A program made the translations under genes and the position numbers. A stretch of 18,049 nucleotides of DNA from NCBI GenBank assembly GCA_023453665.1, contig JAEXTA010000183.1:1-18049 (forward strand), given 5' to 3'. Under the pieces are notes generated by a model. The model did no database searches, was not told where the DNA came from, and worked only from the letters and a program-made list of their open reading frames with translations. Below, in pieces: positions 1 through 7,118 of this stretch (positions are counted from its first letter, which is position 1; every line of letters starts with the position of its first letter). The DNA is from Bacteroidota bacterium (GTDB lineage: Bacteria > Bacteroidota > Ignavibacteria > Ignavibacteriales > Ignavibacteriaceae).

Positions 1-237
1 CCTCACAGAGAGCAGGTTGGTCAAACCGGAAAGACAGTTTCGCCTTCTCTTTATATAGCCTGTGGTATTTCGGGTGCAATTCAGCACCTTGCCGGAATGT
101 CATCTGCAAAATATATTGTAGCCATAAATAAAGACAAAGACGCACCTATATTCAGCATTGCTGATTATGGAATTGCAGGAGATATTTTTGAAATTATACC
201 TGCGTTGACTGAAGAAATAAAAAAAATAAAATCCTAG
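1..237 (+). CDS. etfA: Electron transfer flavoprotein alpha subunit, C-terminal part
   Basis: This is the last 78 codons of an open frame that enters from outside the window and stops at TAG 235-237. The visible protein is the FAD-binding C-terminal domain of EtfA. It shows the motif VGQTGKTVSPSLYIACGISG followed by AIQHLAGM, then IVAINKD, DAPIF, ADYGIAGD and the closing helix. In this family the QTGKxVxP and GISGAIQH segments contact FAD. EtfA pairs with EtfB and carries electrons from acyl-CoA and related dehydrogenases to the quinone pool through ETF:quinone oxidoreductase. The gene is incomplete only because of the window edge, with no sign of damage. It is followed after 14 nt by the BFN-UVR gene on the same strand, so the two are probably co-transcribed. 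etfB is expected just upstream, outside the window. The family assignment is secure. Confidence 0.95.
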   Translation, partial: PHREQVGQTGKTVSPSLYIACGISGAIQHLAGMSSAKYIVAINKDKDAPIFSIADYGIAGDIFEIIPALTEEIKKIKS

Positions 238-251
238 CACAGGGAGTTGAG

Positions 252-845
252 TTGCATAAAATACAATGTGAAATACTTGGATTATCATCAAGCCCTTCAA
301 CAGGCGGTGCTTATGCGATACTGTTGAAAGAACGGGAAGGTTCAAGAAGACTGCCTATCATAATCGGTGCGTTTGAAGCACAGGCAATAGCACTTGAAAT
401 TGAAGGTATCAGACCGCCGCGTCCGCTTACTCACGACCTGATCAAAAACATAATCGATAATCTTGGTGCATCAGTAATAGAGGTAATAGATGATGAACTG
501 AGACAAAATACTTACTTCGCAAAAATTATTCTTGATGTTTCATCAATGACTAATGAAATTGATGCCAGACCAAGTGATGCAATTGCAATAGCTGTCCGTA
601 CACAATCCCCGATTTACGTAGCAGAGGCTGTTATGGATACGGCAGCATTCATCCCTGCAGAAGAATCAGAAAAAGATTTTATTGACAAAGATGAGCCTAT
701 AACTGAAAAAGAACAGAAACCAAAAACAAAGGAAGCTAGACTCGCGGCACTCCAGAATAAACTTCGTGAAGCGATAAATGCGGAAGAATATGAGCGGGCA
801 GCTAAGATCAGGGATGATATCCAGAAACTTACGAGCAATAACTAG
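252..845 (+). CDS. Bifunctional nuclease (DUF151) domain protein with C-terminal UVR domain
   Basis: A 197-residue cytosolic protein. Residues 1-135 match the bifunctional nuclease (BFN/DUF151) fold: an N-terminal GLSSSPSTGGAYAILL strand pair, RRLPIIIGAFEAQAIALE near 32-49, PRPLTHDLI near 56-64 and the signature DARPSDAIAIAVR at 104-116. An acidic, lysine-rich linker (about 136-160) leads to a UVR motif at 161-195 (EARLAALQNKL, EEYERAAKIRDDI), the helical hairpin found in UvrB/UvrC and ClpC-type proteins. Plant BFN proteins have reported RNase and DNase activity; the bacterial role is not settled. The start is TTG at 252 with GGGAG five nt upstream, and no in-frame ATG precedes it. It lies 14 nt after etfA. 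It ends only 6 bp from the convergent DUF2851 gene, leaving no room for a separate terminator. The domain call is firm; the biological function is open. Confidence 0.9.
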   Translation: MHKIQCEILGLSSSPSTGGAYAILLKEREGSRRLPIIIGAFEAQAIALEIEGIRPPRPLTHDLIKNIIDNLGASVIEVIDDELRQNTYFAKIILDVSSMTNEIDARPSDAIAIAVRTQSPIYVAEAVMDTAAFIPAEESEKDFIDKDEPITEKEQKPKTKEARLAALQNKLREAINAEEYERAAKIRDDIQKLTSNN

Positions 846-851
846 TAATAA

Positions 852-2333
852 TTAATTAAATATCTTCTCCCCTATTCTGCATTCAAGGCATTTCTCTCTT
901 GAACAATAACTTCTGAAAAGTTCTATCAGTCCCTGGTATAATACACTTCGTTTCCATACATCCTGCAAATGAAGAGTTGATGACACTTCGTTAACAAGGT
1001 TGTTTTCACTGTTCTGGTAATAATTCAGGTAAAGTTTTAATACTCTCTGCGATAATTCTTTTTTGCTGAACATATCAAAATAAACAGCAATAACAGGTAG
1101 TATAACATTAATTATAATTTCATCGGCACGTGAAACTCCTACAAAATATTTTATGTCATAATCAATTTTTTTATTAAAGATATAATGGTGTTTCCAGTAT
1201 CCGTCTGCGCTTACAACCATCAGGTTGCGAAGTTCTTTTGTAATCTTTGCAGGGTTATTAATATTCTTGAACTGATTAAGGATTTTAATAATTAAATTTT
1301 CTCTTAAAAGCCTGTGTAGCAGCCTTACCCCGCCCGCAAGTCTTATAGTAGGAAAATTTTGCGGTCGCAGTTTGAAAAAGTGCCATTGTTCAAGAGAATA
1401 CATAGTACCATCGTATGTGCTTTTGAGATTGTTCCAGGATTCCTTTGTCATTCGTAAATAATCAATTGTCTCATCATCAGCTTCATCAAGGTTAGCAGGC
1501 AGAAGTCCGCCGACGTGAAATAATAATGACTCAGTCGAATTTATAAAGTCTTCATTCGAAATATTCTTCAATAAAAAATCAACCGGAACAGCTTTAGCAA
1601 CTTTGTGCATTATTTCTTTGTTTTTTGAATAACCAAGCGCTTCAAATATTGATTCGTAAATAAGCTGATGCCAGACGGACTGATCACTAAAATCTTTTTG
1701 TGTAAATGTTCTGTTATAAAAATCTTCACCAAGACTGTATTTAATAACCGGTTCTTTTAATTTCATTTCATTGAGATATACGATTTCCTTTAACCGCTGC
1801 AGCATCCTGTCTCGTTTCATTTTGAATCGTTCAATACCAAGGTTAAAAAGAAAATCGATTTTTTCTTTATCCTTAACCAGATCATTAAGTTCAACACAGG
1901 GCATTTTATTTATACGGTAATTTCGTTCGGTTAAGATCGCTTTCTGAATGTGTGTTTTAAGTTCGTTTTTTATGAATGAATCGAGAGCAACAGATTCAAC
2001 TTTTCTACCTTCCTGTGTATATACACAAGTTTGATTTGAATCGTTACGCAGTGAAGCATGAAGAATCACTTTATTATATCTTTTATTAATAAAGTGACCG
2101 TGTTTTTTCCAGTCGGAGTGAAAACTGTCTATTTCAACATCACCGAAATATGTGATATTTCCAATCTGTATTCTTGCATTTCTGAAATCAGGTCCGCCCA
2201 GTTCTTTATTCTCGGTGCCGGCATCAATTATTTTTATCTGGTCACCGTCATGTGTTGTCAGCGCTGATTGGAAATTCTGTTCTTTCCATATTTCGTGAAG
2301 AAATTTTTCAAGAATTTTTATTTTCTTTTCCAT
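852..2333 (-). CDS. DUF2851 family protein
   Basis: A 493-residue protein of unknown function that I recognise as DUF2851. Numbering is from ATG 2333. The N-terminal third has the family signature: E14-x-W16, GGPDFRNA at 46-53, GDVEI at 64-68, then SDWKKHGH at 73-80 and YNKVILHA at 86-93. The centre carries RPQNFPTIRLAG at about 323-334. The C-terminus carries C477-x4-C-x2-C485 and then RIGEKIF, and another cysteine sits at 146 (MPC). D49 and E67 resemble a PD-(D/E)xK nuclease active site, but the usual lysine position is D69 here, so enzyme activity is only inferred. A GTG at 2336 could add one residue. I chose ATG 2333 because GAGGGG lies 5 nt upstream of it and would be too close to the GTG. 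There is no signal peptide. It is transcribed alone, after a 251-bp spacer behind pyrF. Confidence 0.85.
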   Translation of the reverse strand: MEKKIKILEKFLHEIWKEQNFQSALTTHDGDQIKIIDAGTENKELGGPDFRNARIQIGNITYFGDVEIDSFHSDWKKHGHFINKRYNKVILHASLRNDSNQTCVYTQEGRKVESVALDSFIKNELKTHIQKAILTERNYRINKMPCVELNDLVKDKEKIDFLFNLGIERFKMKRDRMLQRLKEIVYLNEMKLKEPVIKYSLGEDFYNRTFTQKDFSDQSVWHQLIYESIFEALGYSKNKEIMHKVAKAVPVDFLLKNISNEDFINSTESLLFHVGGLLPANLDEADDETIDYLRMTKESWNNLKSTYDGTMYSLEQWHFFKLRPQNFPTIRLAGGVRLLHRLLRENLIIKILNQFKNINNPAKITKELRNLMVVSADGYWKHHYIFNKKIDYDIKYFVGVSRADEIIINVILPVIAVYFDMFSKKELSQRVLKLYLNYYQNSENNLVNEVSSTLHLQDVWKRSVLYQGLIELFRSYCSREKCLECRIGEKIFN

Positions 2334-2338
2334 CACTT

Positions 2339-2344
2339 CCCCTC
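2339..2344 (-). promoter_or_regulatory. Ribosome binding site of the DUF2851 gene
   Basis: GAGGGG on the minus strand lies 5 nt before ATG 2331-2333 and only 2 nt before the in-frame GTG 2334-2336. The spacing favours the ATG as the start. Confidence 0.6.
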
Positions 2345-2447
2345 AATATAATTTTTGTTATCTAGACAAGATACTTTCGGTAAATGAACTTCATTGGAAG
2401 AGATATAGTGGTTGGTATTTTTTATAAACTTTGAGTCTGCCCTCATG

Positions 2448-2478
2448 CAAAACAGGTTATTTTTGTTTACCTGTTTTG
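2448..2478. terminator. 10-bp perfect inverted repeat; likely bidirectional terminator or an operator
   Basis: CAAAACAGGT (2448-2457) and ACCTGTTTTG (2469-2478) are exact reverse complements separated by an 11-nt T-rich spacer. Each strand therefore reads A-run, CAGGT, loop, ACCTG, T-run, the usual shape of a two-way intrinsic terminator. It lies about 110 nt beyond the pyrF stop and about 115 nt before the DUF2851 start, where a terminator for pyrF would be useful. The T-run is short (four) and forms part of the stem. A protein-binding operator for the DUF2851 gene is the alternative. Confidence 0.45.
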
Positions 2479-2587
2479 AACTATATTCTGATAATACGTT
2501 CAATTTCTTTCCTCTTAAAAGAGGTTAATTACTTTACGAACAAACTTAGCAAATAAATCTTTAAGAGTAAATTTAAATCAAAATCCC

Positions 2588-3400
2588 TTAATCTCTCATA
2601 ATACGTTCGATCACCCTGTTCAATTGAATTATTTCCTCTTCAACTGCGTTTGTAAAATTTTCAGATGAGTCTTTGTAAATCAATGACCTGCTGATGTTTA
2701 CCAGGTAATTCAAAAAACCTGTGAATCTTAGTATTTTGATAATGTCTTCAAGATTGCCGCCCTGAGTTCCAATTCCCGGGATCAAAAGAGGAAATTGTTT
2801 TAAAATATTAATATTATCCTTAAGTTCTTTTGAATTGGTTGCTCCGAATACAACACCGAAGTTACCCTGGTTACCCCACTTAGCCATTCTTTGAATAATT
2901 TTCTGAAACAACATTGTACCATCGTATAACTTTTGTTTTTCAAATTCAGCAGCCGAGGGATTTGAAGTAAGTGTAAGAACAAACACCATCTTCTCAGGAA
3001 ATGAAGCAAATGGTGCGACTGAGTCTTCACCCATATAGGGATTAACAGTACAAGCATCACATCCGAAATACTCAAAAACTGATTTAGCATACATCTGGGA
3101 TGTATTTCCAATATCACCTCTTTTAGCATCGCCGATTATCAGAATATCTTCAGGTATATATTTTATTGTCTGGTAAAGAGTGTCGAATCCTTTCGCACCA
3201 TCTTTTTCGTAAAAAGCAAAATTTAATTTATACGATGCAGCATGGTTTTTTGTCGCATCAATGATGTGCTTGTTGAATTCAAGCACCGGGTTGTCCATCG
3301 ATTTAAGGTGTTCAGGTATTTTTTCAATATCAGTATCAAGACCGACACAAATGTATCTGCCCTCACCATTTTTTGATTCGAGTTTTTGTTTCGCAGTCAT
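2588..3400 (-). CDS. pyrF: Orotidine 5'-phosphate decarboxylase (PyrF subfamily 2)
   Basis: A 270-residue cytosolic enzyme converting OMP to UMP, the last step of de novo UMP synthesis. Visible family features are ICVGLDTD at 17-24 (nucleoside-binding Asp), K58 in SYKLN, the catalytic motif D91-A-K93-R-G-D96-I, NPYMGEDS at 120-127, PGIGTQGG at 208-215 and the phosphate-binding R238 in NISRS. Its length of about 270 fits the longer subfamily 2 rather than the short form of about 230 residues. The start is ATG at 3400. No convincing Shine-Dalgarno sequence precedes it; the 20 nt upstream are almost all A/T. A 214-bp spacer with two inverted repeats separates it from rodA, so it probably has its own promoter. 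A hairpin about 110 nt beyond the stop may end the transcript. All key residues are present. Confidence 0.96.
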   Translation of the reverse strand: MTAKQKLESKNGEGRYICVGLDTDIEKIPEHLKSMDNPVLEFNKHIIDATKNHAASYKLNFAFYEKDGAKGFDTLYQTIKYIPEDILIIGDAKRGDIGNTSQMYAKSVFEYFGCDACTVNPYMGEDSVAPFASFPEKMVFVLTLTSNPSAAEFEKQKLYDGTMLFQKIIQRMAKWGNQGNFGVVFGATNSKELKDNINILKQFPLLIPGIGTQGGNLEDIIKILRFTGFLNYLVNISRSLIYKDSSENFTNAVEEEIIQLNRVIERIMRD

Positions 3401-3427
3401 AAAAAATTAAATATTGGTTAACGAATA

Positions 3428-3447
3428 CACTTAACGAAAATTAAGTG
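3428..3447. repeat. Inverted repeat (7-bp arms) in the pyrF leader
   Basis: CACTTAA and TTAAGTG flank the 6-nt spacer CGAAAA. The 3' edge of the repeat, read in the direction of pyrF transcription, is 27 nt from the pyrF ATG. In RNA this would be a 7-bp hairpin just before the ribosome entry region. It could be a leader structure or an operator; the stem is mostly A-U, so chance is possible. Confidence 0.35.
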
Positions 3448-3478
3448 AGATATTTAAAATGAAAATCTGATTTAACTT

Positions 3479-3502
3479 AACTGTTATTATGTTTGAACAG
3501 TT
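3479..3502. repeat. Inverted repeat (7-bp arms) between rodA and pyrF
   Basis: AACTGTT and AACAGTT are exact reverse complements separated by 10 nt. The centres of the arms are 17 nt apart, which suits binding of a dimeric regulator better than a tight hairpin. It lies about 80 nt upstream of the pyrF start, in the zone where the pyrF promoter is expected. No regulator can be named. Confidence 0.3.
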
Positions 3503-3614
3503 ATAAATGTTATTGCTATCAAATAAAAACTTTATTCACTTTAAATATATCCTATTCCTGAAGTTTTTCAAACTGCTGTTTTTAAGACAAGGATTTTTAC
3601 AAAAAGGCAAAACC

Positions 3615-4844
3615 CTAAGTATAGTTTTTCCTTGTACGGTAAACATTCGCCACTATACCAAGCATAAAGAGGTTGATAATGAGTGAAGTTCCACCGTAGC
3701 TTACAAAAGGAAGCGGAATACCAATAACCGGCATAATACCCACAGCCATACCGATATTTATAATAAAATGAATAACATAAACAGAAAGAATCCCGATTAA
3801 AACGAGACTTAAAAATTCATCTTTAGTGAAAGAAGATATCTTAAGTATTTTTAAAAACAGGAAAAGAAAAAGAGCAAGAGTAATTCCGGCACCGAGAAAA
3901 CCGAATTCCTCGCCAATTACACAATAAATAAAATCGGTCCATTGTTCCGGAATAAATTGAAGCTGCGTCTGATTACCTGACAGAAATCCTTTCCCCCAAA
4001 AACCGCCTGAACCAATTGCAACTTTTGCCTGTATCGAATTATACCCTGATCCTAAAGGGTCAGCCATAGGATCTATGAATGATAAAATTCTTTTCTGTTG
4101 ATGAGGACTTAATATTCTGAAAACATAATCCGCAAAAAATCCTGCACCGATATTTAAAGCTAGTATTGAGCCACTGAAAAAAATATCTTTCTTAAAAATT
4201 AATAAGGTAACAAGCACAAGAAATATTGCACCGAGAAAATAATAAATTCCGAATAAGGCTGAGACTGCTACAAAAGCCGGTGATAGTACAACAAACAATC
4301 CAAACAGACTTATTCCTTTCCAGAAAATCATGGTAAGCATCATTCCCATAAAAACAAATGAACTTCCCATATCGGGTTCAAGCAGTATTAAACCCACCGG
4401 GATCATACCAACTAAAAGAGCAATCAGAATATCTTTGAATGATTCAATATCAGTATTACGCCTGCTTAGAAATGAAGCAAGTGCAAGTATTGTAGCTATC
4501 TTTGCAAACTCTGAGGGCTGAAAACCGAATGCACCAAGATCCAACCAGCTTTTTGCGCCCGATACTTTTCTCCCTGCAAATAATACAACAAACAGTAATA
4601 GAAGTGAAAACAGGTATGCGGGTATTGCAATGGCTTTGAAGGAATTTGTTGGTATTGAATAAACAATAAAAAAAATAATTATACCTGCAGTTCCCAGAAA
4701 TAATTGTTTATTAAAATTTCCACCTGCAGTTGGATGATTTAATGTCGCACTGTAAATGGCCAATAATCCGATTGCTATCAGAGTAAGAGCAGAAAAGAAC
4801 AAACCAAGGTCCATCCTGTCATTGAGTTTGTAATCAATTCTCAA
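3615..4844 (-). CDS. rodA: Peptidoglycan glycosyltransferase RodA (SEDS family)
   Basis: A 409-residue polytopic membrane protein with about ten hydrophobic segments. RodA polymerises lipid II into glycan strands of the side wall together with PBP2. SEDS-family signatures visible here are GAKSWLDLGAFGFQPSEFAK (about 96-115), LLEPDMGSS (154-162), the loop EQWTDFIYCVIGEEFG (300-315) whose D304 matches the essential Asp of SEDS polymerases, and IPLPFVSYGGTS (376-387) near the end. The SYGGTS ending and the position directly behind mrdA mark it as RodA rather than FtsW. The start is TTG at 4844, inside the end of mrdA with an 11-nt overlap. GGAG at 4851-4854 lies 6 nt before it, and the result is a short hydrophilic N-terminus as expected. 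ATG at 4814 is the weaker alternative. It is the last gene of the elongation operon. Confidence 0.95.
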   Translation of the reverse strand: MRIDYKLNDRMDLGLFFSALTLIAIGLLAIYSATLNHPTAGGNFNKQLFLGTAGIIIFFIVYSIPTNSFKAIAIPAYLFSLLLLFVVLFAGRKVSGAKSWLDLGAFGFQPSEFAKIATILALASFLSRRNTDIESFKDILIALLVGMIPVGLILLEPDMGSSFVFMGMMLTMIFWKGISLFGLFVVLSPAFVAVSALFGIYYFLGAIFLVLVTLLIFKKDIFFSGSILALNIGAGFFADYVFRILSPHQQKRILSFIDPMADPLGSGYNSIQAKVAIGSGGFWGKGFLSGNQTQLQFIPEQWTDFIYCVIGEEFGFLGAGITLALFLFLFLKILKISSFTKDEFLSLVLIGILSVYVIHFIINIGMAVGIMPVIGIPLPFVSYGGTSLIINLFMLGIVANVYRTRKNYT

Positions 4845-6633
4845 GCCTGGCTCCGATTATTTTATGGTCAATACCTGTTTTTACTTTCTGAAGTTTATTC
4901 AGATAGGTTTCAATCATTTTTTTTGCGATGGGTGCTGCGTGTGTTCCGCCAAATCCAACATTTTCAACAACAATTGCAAGTGCAATTTTGGGGTTTTCAT
5001 AAGGAGCAAACCCAATAAACAATGCGTGATCTTTTCCGTGTGGGTTCTGTGCTGTTCCGGTTTTACCTGCTACATGTACATCAGGCAATTTTATGTGTGT
5101 TGCAGTTCCGGCACCGTTGACTACAAGGAACATCCCTTCCTTAACTATATCAAAAACCTGCTGTTTTATTCCAGTGGATATTTCCTTGAAAGTAAAAGGA
5201 ATAATTTCTTTAGTCAGATCATCACGATATCCTTTTACAATATGAGGCGTATATCCTTTTCCGTTGTTTGCAATCAATGCAACATAATGTGCTAACTGAA
5301 GCGGGGTAACACTTACTTCACCCTGCCCGATTCCAAGACTTGCCATTATACTTCTTGGCCAGTTCTCTCCATAAATTTTTTCATAATATTTTGTGTTGGG
5401 AATCATTCCAGCTGATTCTTCACTAATATCAATTCCTGTTTTAGAATTAAAGCCGAATTTTTCACTGTACTTTTGGTAATTGTCAAGTCCGATTTTATAA
5501 ATAAGATTATAGAAAAAAGTATTACACGATTTTTCTATTGCATGAACAACATTAACGCTTCCGTGTGAACCATGACATTTAAAGAACCTTCCGAAAGTAA
5601 AACCGCCGCCGCAATAATAAGTTGTTGATGGTGTGATAACTCCAAGATCAAGTGCCGCTATTGCAGCAAGTATTTTATATGTTGATCCGGGAGGTTTTAG
5701 TGACATAGTAGCACGGTTGAAAGAAGGTTTGTTTGGATCTTTATATAACTGGTTAAGAAATTCTTTTGATGTTACATAAGAAAATTGATTAAGATCATAA
5801 TCGGGTGCGCTAACCATTGCAAGTATTTCACCGGTTGAAGGGTCAATAGCTACTACTGCACCGCGTTTACCTTTAAATTCTTCTTCTGCAACTCTTTGAA
5901 CATCTGCATCAATTGAAAGAACAAGATCGTGTCCCTTGACAGAAATCTTATCTTCAATCCCATCTTTAAATTTTCCAATTTCTTTTCTTTTAGAATCGAC
6001 GAGTATATAATTATAACCTTTTTCACCACGAAGAATTTTTTCATAAGTTTTTTCAATTCCGTTATAACCTATGTAATCACCGGGAACGTAATAATCTTTT
6101 TCTTTTTCAAGCTGCGCAGAAGAAATTTCTTTTGAGTAACCGAACATATGGGAACCGATTATTCCGGCAGGATATCCTCTTTGCATTTCAACGATATAAT
6201 CAACACCGGGTAAGTGTTCAGAGTTTTCTTCAAGCCAGCTTACTACTTTAAAATCCACTCCTCTTTTGATTCTTATTGGAATATATTTTGAATAAATCCT
6301 GTTATTAACGAGTATCTTATCAACATAACCCGAATCAACATCAAGCACCGACTCAAGAATACGGTTTAACTTTGTATCATAGTTAGCTGGTGTTATACGA
6401 AGCGTATAAGCAGGAATATTGCTGACTACCACTTCAAGATTACGGTCAAAGAATACGCCGCGCAACGGAGTCTGTTCTATAGCTTTGATGCTGTTGTCGG
6501 CAGATTTAATATCATACTCCTGCTGCTGCAGTATCTGCATCTGAAATAATCTAAAGAACATCAGCAGAAAACTGCCGACAAGTATAAAATAAACTATTGT
6601 CCGTCTTTCCTGTGAACCGACTCCGTTACTCAA
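4834..6633 (-). CDS. mrdA: Penicillin-binding protein 2, transpeptidase of the elongasome
   Basis: A 599-residue class B PBP anchored by one N-terminal helix (about 13-30) with the catalytic part outside the membrane. It cross-links peptidoglycan made by RodA during side-wall growth. Order of parts: TM helix, dimerisation/pedestal region beginning with QTPLRGVFFDRN (54-65), then the transpeptidase domain with the nucleophile motif S317-T-Y-K320, S369-C-N371 and K524-T-G526. The region between the first two motifs holds C341, C353, H354 and H357, and C370 lies inside SxN. This resembles the zinc-site region described for E. coli PBP2. Length is normal for the family. The start is TTG at 6633, overlapping the mreD stop by 4 nt (TTGA), with AAGGAG six nt upstream. 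The gene overlaps rodA by 11 nt. Nothing looks broken. Confidence 0.96.
   Translation of the reverse strand: MSNGVGSQERRTIVYFILVGSFLLMFFRLFQMQILQQQEYDIKSADNSIKAIEQTPLRGVFFDRNLEVVVSNIPAYTLRITPANYDTKLNRILESVLDVDSGYVDKILVNNRIYSKYIPIRIKRGVDFKVVSWLEENSEHLPGVDYIVEMQRGYPAGIIGSHMFGYSKEISSAQLEKEKDYYVPGDYIGYNGIEKTYEKILRGEKGYNYILVDSKRKEIGKFKDGIEDKISVKGHDLVLSIDADVQRVAEEEFKGKRGAVVAIDPSTGEILAMVSAPDYDLNQFSYVTSKEFLNQLYKDPNKPSFNRATMSLKPPGSTYKILAAIAALDLGVITPSTTYYCGGGFTFGRFFKCHGSHGSVNVVHAIEKSCNTFFYNLIYKIGLDNYQKYSEKFGFNSKTGIDISEESAGMIPNTKYYEKIYGENWPRSIMASLGIGQGEVSVTPLQLAHYVALIANNGKGYTPHIVKGYRDDLTKEIIPFTFKEISTGIKQQVFDIVKEGMFLVVNGAGTATHIKLPDVHVAGKTGTAQNPHGKDHALFIGFAPYENPKIALAIVVENVGFGGTHAAPIAKKMIETYLNKLQKVKTGIDHKIIGARLEN
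4851..4854 (-). promoter_or_regulatory. Ribosome binding site for the TTG start of rodA
   Basis: GGAG on the minus strand, 6 nt before TTG 4842-4844 and inside the mrdA reading frame. It supports the TTG over the downstream ATG at 4814, which has no comparable site. Confidence 0.6.
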
Positions 6634-7118
6634 CCGAATCTCCTTTTGGGCATAAATATCATAACAAGAAGACTTATCACTGAAGTATATAATGCGGGAA
6701 GCATTCCCTGTTCAAAAAATAATAGTAAGATGTTCCTGTTTATATCTGTATCTGAAAAGAAAGCATAAACAATTGAATCAATTACCGAGCACAATAATAT
6801 TATAAGTATAAAAGGATAGGAATGCAGATATAAATCTCTTTTATTTTCATTTGAAAAATAACCCGCAACAAAACCAACTAACGTTTTTGACAGCATCGCA
6901 CTGCCGAGTAAACTGCCGGTAATCAAATCGAAAAATAAACCGAATGTAAAACCTAAGATCGCGCCATATATATGTCCGGACCTGATTGAATAAAATACAA
7001 GCAGAATGAGTATCAGATCAGGAATCACTCCGGAAATTTCTATAAGCGGAATAATGGTCGTCTGCAAAACAAGCAATGGAAAGAAAATGATTACAGGAAT
7101 TATATAATCAGATTTCAT
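6630..7118 (-). CDS. mreD: Rod shape-determining protein MreD
   Basis: A 162-residue, very hydrophobic inner-membrane protein with five to six predicted helices. Segments are about 5-26, 32-48, 52-66, 76-92, 100-120 and 140-156. The family feature GAILGFTFGLFFDLITGSLLG (about 53-73) is clear. MreD binds MreC and takes part in activating the PBP2-RodA pair, but has no known enzymatic activity. The ATG at 7118 follows the mreC stop codon with no base between. Its TGA stop overlaps the mrdA TTG by 4 nt. Assignment rests on hydrophobicity profile, the GxxFGLxxDL motif, length (typically 160-190) and its place between mreC and mrdA, since MreD sequences diverge strongly. Confidence 0.92.
   Translation of the reverse strand: MKSDYIIPVIIFFPLLVLQTTIIPLIEISGVIPDLILILLVFYSIRSGHIYGAILGFTFGLFFDLITGSLLGSAMLSKTLVGFVAGYFSNENKRDLYLHSYPFILIILLCSVIDSIVYAFFSDTDINRNILLLFFEQGMLPALYTSVISLLVMIFMPKRRFG
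6640..6645 (-). promoter_or_regulatory. Strong ribosome binding site for the TTG start of mrdA
   Basis: AAGGAG on the minus strand with 6-nt spacing to TTG 6631-6633, embedded in the 3' end of mreD. It is the best Shine-Dalgarno match noted in the window and it fixes the TTG start. It also shows that this genome uses SD-led initiation. Confidence 0.75.

Noticed and set aside
2511..2524. CCTCTTAAAAGAGG as a terminator
   Set aside because: Only a 5-6 bp stem with a very small loop and no T-run; too weak to call on its own.
3590..3614. TTTTTACAAAAA next to the rodA stop as a rodA terminator
   Set aside because: The pairing is only A-T with a 2-nt loop, so it would not form a stable hairpin.
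4864..5295. 143-codon + strand open frame opposite mrdA
   Set aside because: It is antisense to the conserved transpeptidase domain, is cysteine/phenylalanine-rich as shadow frames are, and has no recognisable domain.
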